Assembly: GCA_029817715.1 (NCBI GenBank)
Contig: JARUPY010000292.1
Coordinates: forward strand, 3,737,001-3,801,000
Length of the DNA stretch: 64,000 nucleotides
Direction of reading: 5' to 3'
Source of the DNA: Melastoma dodecandrum
Lineage: Eukaryota > Streptophyta > Magnoliopsida > Myrtales > Melastomataceae
In this document: positions 58,547-64,000 of the stretch, one piece after another
Layout: each line of letters opens with the position of its first letter
Position numbering within the stretch: position 1 is the first letter of the stretch
Notes under the pieces: generated by a model
Told to the model about the DNA's origin: nothing
The model's input: the letters and a program-made list of their open reading frames with translations, nothing else
Databases searched by the model: none
Made by a program: the position numbers and the translations under genes

Positions 58547-60436
58547 ATGGCTGCACGCATTGAAGAATACGCGCTCGTCGGGGATTGCCGCAGCGCAGCG
58601 TTGATCAGCCGACAGGGCAGCGTCGATTGGCTGTGCTGGCCGCGCTTCGACGCGGCCGCCCTGTTCACCAGCCTGCTCGGAACCGAGGCGCACGGGTTCT
58701 GGAAGATCTTTCCGGAAGCCGAGCATGTCGAGACGCGCTGGTCCTATCGGCCGGGCAGCCTCGTCCTGGAGACGCGCCACGTCACGCGGCAGGGCGAAGT
58801 CCTCGTCACCGACTTCATGCCGATCGGCGACGGATCGCACCTCGTGCGGCTGGTGGACGGGATCCACGGGCGCGTCGCCATGCGAATGGAGATGGCGGTC
58901 CGGTTCGATTACGGCTCGGCGGTGCCCTGGGTCTCCCGCTCGGAACTCGGCGACCTGCGCGCCGTCTCGGGTCCCCACAAGGTGGTCCTGCGCACCGATG
59001 TGCACCTCAAGGGATCGGATGCGCAGACCACGCTGGCGGAATTCACCGTCCATGCCGGGGACAAGCACCGGTTCGTGCTGAGCTACGGTCCGTCCCACGA
59101 GGACGATCCGGTGGCGATCGAGCCGCGCAGGGCCCTCGAGATCGCCGACCAGGGCTGGCGCGACTGGTCGAGCCGCTGCGCCGGCGGCACGGCCTGGGAC
59201 CGGATTCTCCAGCGCTCGCTCCTGACCCTGAAGGCGCTGATCTACGAGCCCACCGGCGGCATCGTCGCCGCGCCGACCGCCTCCCTGCCGGAGGGCCTCG
59301 GCGGCGAGCGCAACTGGGATTACCGCTTCTGCTGGCTGCGCGATTCGACCCTCACGCTCATCGCGTTGATGGATGCCGGCTATATCGACGAGGCGCGCAA
59401 GTGGCTCGACTGGCTGCAGCGGGCGGTGGCCGGCAACCCCGAGCAGGCACACATCCTCTACGGGATCGGCGGCGAGCGGCTGCTGCCGGAGATCGAGCTC
59501 GACTGGCTGCCGGGTTACGAGAACTCGAAGCCCGTGCGGATCGGCAACGCGGCGGCGAACCAGTTCCAGCTCGACGTCTACGGCGAGTTGTTCGATGCGC
59601 TCTACCAGGCCCATGCCCGCGGCCTGCCGGTGAGCGAGGACGGCCTGCGCGTCGGCCTCGCGATCCTGGGCCATCTGGAGAAGGCCTGGCACCGGCCCGA
59701 TGAGGGGATCTGGGAGGTGCGCGGCGGACCGCGCCACTTCACACACTCGAAGGTGATGGCCTGGGTGGCGTTCGACCGGGCCTTGCGCATGCACGAGATG
59801 CACGAATCGGGCGCGACCGAGGAGCACGCCAAGCGCTGGCGGGCGGTCCGCGACCAGATCCACGCCGAGGTCTGCGAGAAAGGGTTCGATCCCGACCTCA
59901 ACAGCTTCGTCCAGTCCTACGGCTCGAAGGCGCTCGACGCGAGCCTGCTGCTCATGGCCCATACCGGCTTCCTGCCGCAGGACGACCCGCGGGTGGTCGG
60001 CACCGTCGAGGCGATCGGCAAGGGCCTGATGCGGGACGGCTTCATCCTCCGCTACGAGACGGAGGGGCAGACCACCGACGGCCTCAGGGGCAACGAGGGC
60101 GCGTTCCTGCCCTGCACCTTCTGGTACGCCGACAACCTGATCGGCCTCGGCCGGCGGGACGAGGCGCGGGCCATCATCGAGCGCCTGATCGGCATCTGCA
60201 CCGATCTCGGCCTCGTCAGCGAGGAATACGACGTGCAGGCCAAGCGACTTGTGGGTAACTTCCCCCAGGCGTTCACCCATGTCGCCCTCGTCAACACGCT
60301 CCTCAGCTATACGCGCGGCGAAGGGCCGGCGGATCGACAGGGTGGTAAGGCCAACGGAGCTCCTCCCGCCGTCCTGCGGCAGCGCGAGGCCGCCAAGCGG
60401 CACGCGCAAGGCGAACTGGAAGACGCAAGACCATGA
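58547..60436 (+). CDS. Glycoside hydrolase family 15 protein (glucoamylase/trehalase-like)
   Basis: A 629-residue inverting alpha-glucosidase. An N-terminal beta-sandwich (IEEYALVGDCRSAALISRQG, SVDWLCWPRFD) precedes the (alpha/alpha)6 barrel, with NWDYRFCWLRDSTLTL, GIWEVRGGPRHFTHSKVM (general acid Glu) and RGNEGAFLPCTFWYADNL (general base Glu). No signal peptide, so cytoplasmic. It likely releases glucose from trehalose or maltodextrins. Stop overlaps tkt by 4 bp (ATGA). Confidence 0.92.
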   Translation: MAARIEEYALVGDCRSAALISRQGSVDWLCWPRFDAAALFTSLLGTEAHGFWKIFPEAEHVETRWSYRPGSLVLETRHVTRQGEVLVTDFMPIGDGSHLVRLVDGIHGRVAMRMEMAVRFDYGSAVPWVSRSELGDLRAVSGPHKVVLRTDVHLKGSDAQTTLAEFTVHAGDKHRFVLSYGPSHEDDPVAIEPRRALEIADQGWRDWSSRCAGGTAWDRILQRSLLTLKALIYEPTGGIVAAPTASLPEGLGGERNWDYRFCWLRDSTLTLIALMDAGYIDEARKWLDWLQRAVAGNPEQAHILYGIGGERLLPEIELDWLPGYENSKPVRIGNAAANQFQLDVYGELFDALYQAHARGLPVSEDGLRVGLAILGHLEKAWHRPDEGIWEVRGGPRHFTHSKVMAWVAFDRALRMHEMHESGATEEHAKRWRAVRDQIHAEVCEKGFDPDLNSFVQSYGSKALDASLLLMAHTGFLPQDDPRVVGTVEAIGKGLMRDGFILRYETEGQTTDGLRGNEGAFLPCTFWYADNLIGLGRRDEARAIIERLIGICTDLGLVSEEYDVQAKRLVGNFPQAFTHVALVNTLLSYTRGEGPADRQGGKANGAPPAVLRQREAAKRHAQGELEDARP

Positions 60437-60966
60437 GTGGTGCTGACACGCCCGCCAAGGCGGCCCTGGCTGAGATCGACACGCTCAGCATCAACACGAT
60501 CCGCACCCTCGCGATCGACGCGGTGCAGAAGGCCAATTCCGGCCATGCCGGTGCGCCGATGGGCCTCGCGCCCGTGGCCTACACCCTGTGGAACCGGTAC
60601 CTGCGCTACGATCCGGCCCACCCGCACTGGCCGAACCGCGACCGGTTCGTCCTGTCCTGCGGCCACGCCTCGATGCTGCTCTACGGGCTGCTGCATCTGG
60701 CCAACGTGGCCGAGAGCGACGGGGGCAACGCCCCGGCGGTCACTCTGGAAGATATCAAGAAATTCCGGCAGCTCGACAGCCGGACCCCCGGCCATCCGGA
60801 ATACCACTTCACCACCGGCGTCGAGACCACCACGGGTCCGCTCGGGCAAGGTGTGGCCAACTCGGTCGGCATGGCGATGGGCAGCCGCTTCCTCGGCCAG
60901 CACCTCAACCGCCCGAACCTGCCGCTGTTCGACTACAACGTCTACGCGGTCTGCTCCGACGGCGAC

Positions 60967-60999
<33 letters not shown>

Positions 61000-62508
61000 C
61001 TGGCCGGCCATCTCCGGCTCGGCAACCTTTGCTGGATCTACGACGACAACACCATTACCATCGAGGGGCACACGGAACTCGCCTTCGGCGAGGAGGTGGC
61101 GACCCGGTTCCTGGCCTACGGCTGGCAGGTGCTGCGCGTCGCCGACGCCAACGACGTCCACGCGCTGGCGGGCTCGATCGAGACGTTCCTCGCCACGAAC
61201 GATCGGCCGACCCTGATCATCGTCAAGTCGGTGATCGGCTACGGCGCGCCGAACAAGCAGGGCACCGCCAAGGCCCATTCGGACGCGCTGGGCCCGGACG
61301 AGGTGAAGGGCGCCAAGCGCGCCTATGGCTGGCCGGAGGACGCCCAGTTCCTCGTGCCCGACGGGGTTCAGGAGAACTTCCGCGATGGCATCGGCAAGCG
61401 CGGCGCCGCGCTCTACGACGCGTGGCAGGGCCTGCTCGCCAAGGCCAAGGAGGCGGATGCCGATCACGCCGAGGATCTGAACGCCTTCCTGGAAGGCCGC
61501 CTGCCGGAGGGCTGGGACAAGGACATCCCGGTCTTCGCGCCGGACGCCAAGGGTCTTGCGACGCGCGAATCCTCCGGCAAGGTGCTGAATGCCATCGCCC
61601 AGCACGTGCCGTTCCTGCTCGGCGGCTCGGCGGATCTGGCGCCGTCCAACAAGTCGAACCTGACCTTCGACGGTGCGGGCTCCTTCGGCCCGTTCTCGCC
61701 GGGCGGCCGCAACCTGCATTTCGGCGTCCGCGAGCACGCCATGGGCTCGATCGTGAACGGGCTGGGGCTCTCGGGGCTGCGGGCCTACGGCGCGACCTTC
61801 CTAGTCTTCGCCGACTACATGCGCCCGCCGATCCGCCTCGCCGCGCTGATGGAGCTGCCGGTCTTCCACATCTTCACCCACGACTCGATCGGCGTGGGCG
61901 AGGACGGGCCGACCCACCAGCCGGTGGAGCAGCTCCTGTCGCTGCGCTGCATTCCCGGCCTCGTGACCCTGCGCCCGGCCGACGCCAACGAGGTCGCCGA
62001 GGCCTACCGGGTGATCTTTTCGATGCGGAACCAGCCGGCGGTGCTGGCGCTCTCCCGGCAACCGCTGCCGACGCTCGACCGCACCCAGTACGGCGCGGCG
62101 TCGGGAACCGCCAAGGGCGCCTATGTGCTTGCTGATTGCGAGGGCACGCCGGAGGTGATCCTGCTCGGCGCCGGCTCCGAGGTGCAGCTTTGCGTCAACG
62201 CCTACGAGGCGCTGAAGGCGGAGGGCGTGAAGGCCCGGGTGGTTTCGATGCCGTCCTGGGACCTGTTCGAGCGGCAGGATCAGGCCTACCGCGACTCCGT
62301 GCTGCCGCCGGCCGTGAAGGCGCGGGTGGCGGTCGAGCAGGGCAGCGTCATCGGCTGGGACCGCTACGCCGGCTCCGAGGGTGCGATCATCGGCATGCAC
62401 ACGTTCGGGGCCTCGGCGCCGATCAAGGATCTCCAGACCAAGTTCGGCTTTACCCCCGAGAAGGTGCTGGAGGCCGCGAAGGCGCAGGTCGCCAAGCATA
62501 AGAAATAG
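60433..62508 (+). CDS. tkt: Transketolase
   Basis: A 691-residue TPP enzyme of the pentose phosphate and Calvin-type rearrangements. [40 protein letters not shown] (TPP motif), [10 protein letters not shown], and [20 protein letters not shown] in the Pyr domain are diagnostic. In methylotrophs it links formaldehyde/serine-cycle carbon to sugar phosphates. Coupled to the GH15 gene by a 4-bp overlap and followed by tal-pgi, 168 bp downstream. Confidence 0.97.
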
Positions 62509-62524
62509 CCCGCCGGCTTTTCCC

Positions 62525-62627
62525 CTCCCCCTTGCGGGGAGGGGGCAGGGGTGGGGGTGGTGCAGGATTGAGCGTCGCGGTGCCGTCTGCACCACCCCCA
62601 CCTCCAACTCCTCCCCGCAAGGGGGAG
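62525..62627. repeat. Palindromic repeat between tkt and tal-pgi
   Basis: Outer arms 62525-62542 and 62610-62627 are 18-bp exact complements (CTCCCCCTTGCGGGGAGG type); inner arms GTGGGGGTGGTGCA (62551-62564) and TGCACCACCCCCAC (62588-62601) form a second stem. Strong potential mRNA cruciform between co-directional genes. Confidence 0.85.
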
Positions 62628-62676
62628 GAGCGCGCGTTCCGGATCCGGAACGCGGCACGCGAGACGAGGAACCGAC

Positions 62677-64000
62677 ATGAACGCGCTCAAGGCCCTGCAC
62701 GACGAACAGGATCAAGCGGTCTGGCTCGATTTCGTGGCCCGCGGGTTCATCCAGAAGGGCGAGCTGAAGCAGCTCGTGGAGCGGGACGGCCTGCGGGGCG
62801 TCACCTCGAACCCCTCGATCTTCGAGAAGGCGATCGGCCACTCGGACGAGTACGACGCCAGCATCAAGGCCGTGCAGGAGACCGGCGACAGCCGCGTCAT
62901 CGACCTCTACGAAGGCCTCGCCATCGCCGACATCCAGGCGGCCGCCGACGTGCTCCGCCCGGTCTACGAGGCGAGCGACGGGGCCGACGGCTACGTCAGC
63001 CTGGAGGTCTCGCCCTACCTCGCCCTCGACACCGAGGAGACGCTCGCGGAAGCGCGGCGCCTGCACAAGGCGGTCTCCCGCGACAACCTGATGGTGAAGG
63101 TGCCGGCGACGCCGGAGGGCATCCCGGCGATCCGGCAGCTCACCAGCGAGGGGATCTCGATCAACGTCACCCTGCTGTTCTCGCAGGAGGCCTACGAGGC
63201 GGTGGCCCGCGCCTTCATCGACGGGCTCGACGAACGGGCAAGGGCCGGCCACGACGTGTCGCGGATCGCCAGCGTGGCGAGCTTCTTCATCAGCCGCATC
63301 GACGTGCTGGTCGACAAGCTCCTCGACGAGAAGATCGCGCAGGCGAACGACCCCGACGAGAAGATCGCCCTGGAGCAGCTCAAGGGGAAGGTGGCGATCG
63401 CCAACGCCAAGCTCGCCTACCAGCGCTACAAGAACATCTTTGCCGAACCGAAATGGACGGCGCTCGCCGGGAAGGGTGCCAAGGCGCAGCGGCTGCTCTG
63501 GGCCTCCACGGGCGTGAAGAACAAGGCCTATTCCGACGTGCTCTACGTCGAGGAGCTGATCGGCCCGAACACCGTCAACACCATGCCGCCGGCCACGATG
63601 GATGCGTTCCGCGACCACGGCGTGGTGCGGGCGACGATTGAGGAGGACGTGCCGGGCGCCGAGGCCGTGATGGCCAAGCTCGCCCGGACCGGTATCGACA
63701 TCGAACAGGTCGCCGAGCAGCTGGTGCGGGAGGGCGTGCAGCTCTTCATCGATGCGGCCGACAACCTGCTCGGCGCCGTGGCCGGCAAGCGCGCGGCGCT
63801 GCTGGGTCATCGCCTCGACGGCCAGAGCCTGGCGCTCGACGAGACGCTGGCAAACGAGGCGAAGAAGACCGTCGAGTCCTGGCGCGCCAGCGGCGCGATC
63901 CGCCGGCTCTGGGCGGGCGATGCCTCGGTGTGGTCGGGTCACGACGAGGCGAACTGGCTCGGCTGGCTGCACATCGTCGAGGAGGAGCTTGAGAAGGCCG
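62677..64000 (+). CDS. Bifunctional transaldolase/phosphoglucose isomerase, 3' end outside the window
   Basis: The first 441 residues of a fused enzyme. The transaldolase part (about 1-370) has GVTSNPSIFEKAI, the Schiff-base lysine in NLMVKVPATPEGI and ASFFISRIDVLVDKLL. After LDETLANEAKK a second domain begins (SWRASGAIRRLWAGDASVWS, GHDEANWLGWLHIVEEELE), as at the start of the isomerase half of Tal-Pgi fusions. The two activities connect the pentose phosphate pool to glucose-6-phosphate, in line with transketolase and GH15 upstream. Confidence 0.92.
   Translation, partial: MNALKALHDEQDQAVWLDFVARGFIQKGELKQLVERDGLRGVTSNPSIFEKAIGHSDEYDASIKAVQETGDSRVIDLYEGLAIADIQAAADVLRPVYEASDGADGYVSLEVSPYLALDTEETLAEARRLHKAVSRDNLMVKVPATPEGIPAIRQLTSEGISINVTLLFSQEAYEAVARAFIDGLDERARAGHDVSRIASVASFFISRIDVLVDKLLDEKIAQANDPDEKIALEQLKGKVAIANAKLAYQRYKNIFAEPKWTALAGKGAKAQRLLWASTGVKNKAYSDVLYVEELIGPNTVNTMPPATMDAFRDHGVVRATIEEDVPGAEAVMAKLARTGIDIEQVAEQLVREGVQLFIDAADNLLGAVAGKRAALLGHRLDGQSLALDETLANEAKKTVESWRASGAIRRLWAGDASVWSGHDEANWLGWLHIVEEELEKA

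Noticed and set aside
58100..60409. 769-residue frame on the minus strand
   Set aside because: Antisense of the GH15 gene, no recognisable domain.
1..64000. CRISPR array, tRNA or rRNA genes, prophage or IS transposase
   Set aside because: No regularly spaced repeats, cloverleaf-like sequence, rRNA signature, or transposase/integrase motif was seen by eye; a covariance-model scan would be needed to exclude short RNAs.

Overview
The window is about 64 kb of high-GC chromosomal DNA. Base composition, protein similarity, the yajC-secDF-Mth938-squalene/phytoene-synthase-like cluster, the liv-DUF6867 arrangement, the NasS/NasT nitrate regulators and the BBP2-type porin all fit an alphaproteobacterium of the Hyphomicrobiales, most likely Methylobacterium or a close relative. 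This placement comes from recognised families, not from a search. I see no rRNA, tRNA, CRISPR array, prophage or intact insertion sequence. Most of the window is core metabolism and housekeeping, with small accessory patches.

Layout. 0-2.8 kb: end of a branched-chain amino acid ABC operon (livG fragment, livF, a small membrane protein, a binding protein) closed by a strong terminator. 3.1-6.7 kb: a polar amino acid (glutamate/aspartate-type) ABC operon gltI-J-K-L behind a near-consensus sigma-54 promoter. 6.7-17.7 kb: mixed genes (tandem hexapeptide protein, moaE, a 48-aa membrane protein, AI-2E-type exporter, amidase, extensin-like protein, RNase T2, rlmJ, porin, GNAT). 17.8-30.5 kb: envelope, secretion and protein quality control (NlpD-like factor, two YidB/DUF937 paralogues, yajC-secD-secF, then pcm-surE-serS on the other strand), with a decayed HigB/HigA-type toxin-antitoxin locus at the junction. 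30.5-45.6 kb: single genes and small operons (OsmC, DUF815 ATPase, TonB receptor, dut, CoA-ester lyase, DUF429, Nudix, beta-carbonic anhydrase, DUF4142, acyltransferase, USP, HIT, NudC, cupin).

45.9-57.6 kb is a complete assimilatory nitrate module on the minus strand: nasT-nasS, then a second transcription unit of a NirB-like FAD oxidoreductase, nirA, an unusual Fe-S/FNR reductase, nasA and cysG. Both units have sigma-54 promoter matches. The second unit also has a leader with two hairpins and an intrinsic terminator, the layout expected for NasT (ANTAR) antitermination. A loop in the leader is complementary over 7 nt to one terminator arm. The three sigma-54 sites (gltI, nasT, nitrate operon) tie nitrogen acquisition across the window to probable NtrC-type control. 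57.8-64 kb: a secreted hypothetical protein, then a carbon operon of GH15 glucoamylase/trehalase-like enzyme, transketolase and bifunctional transaldolase/glucose-6-phosphate isomerase (cut by the window end).

Several dispersed non-coding repeats recur: a ~100-bp family (three copies, all between convergent genes), a ~113-bp element with 15-bp inverted ends (two copies plus a half), and GC-rich palindromic elements sitting between co-transcribed genes (secD/secF, nasA/reductase, tkt/tal).
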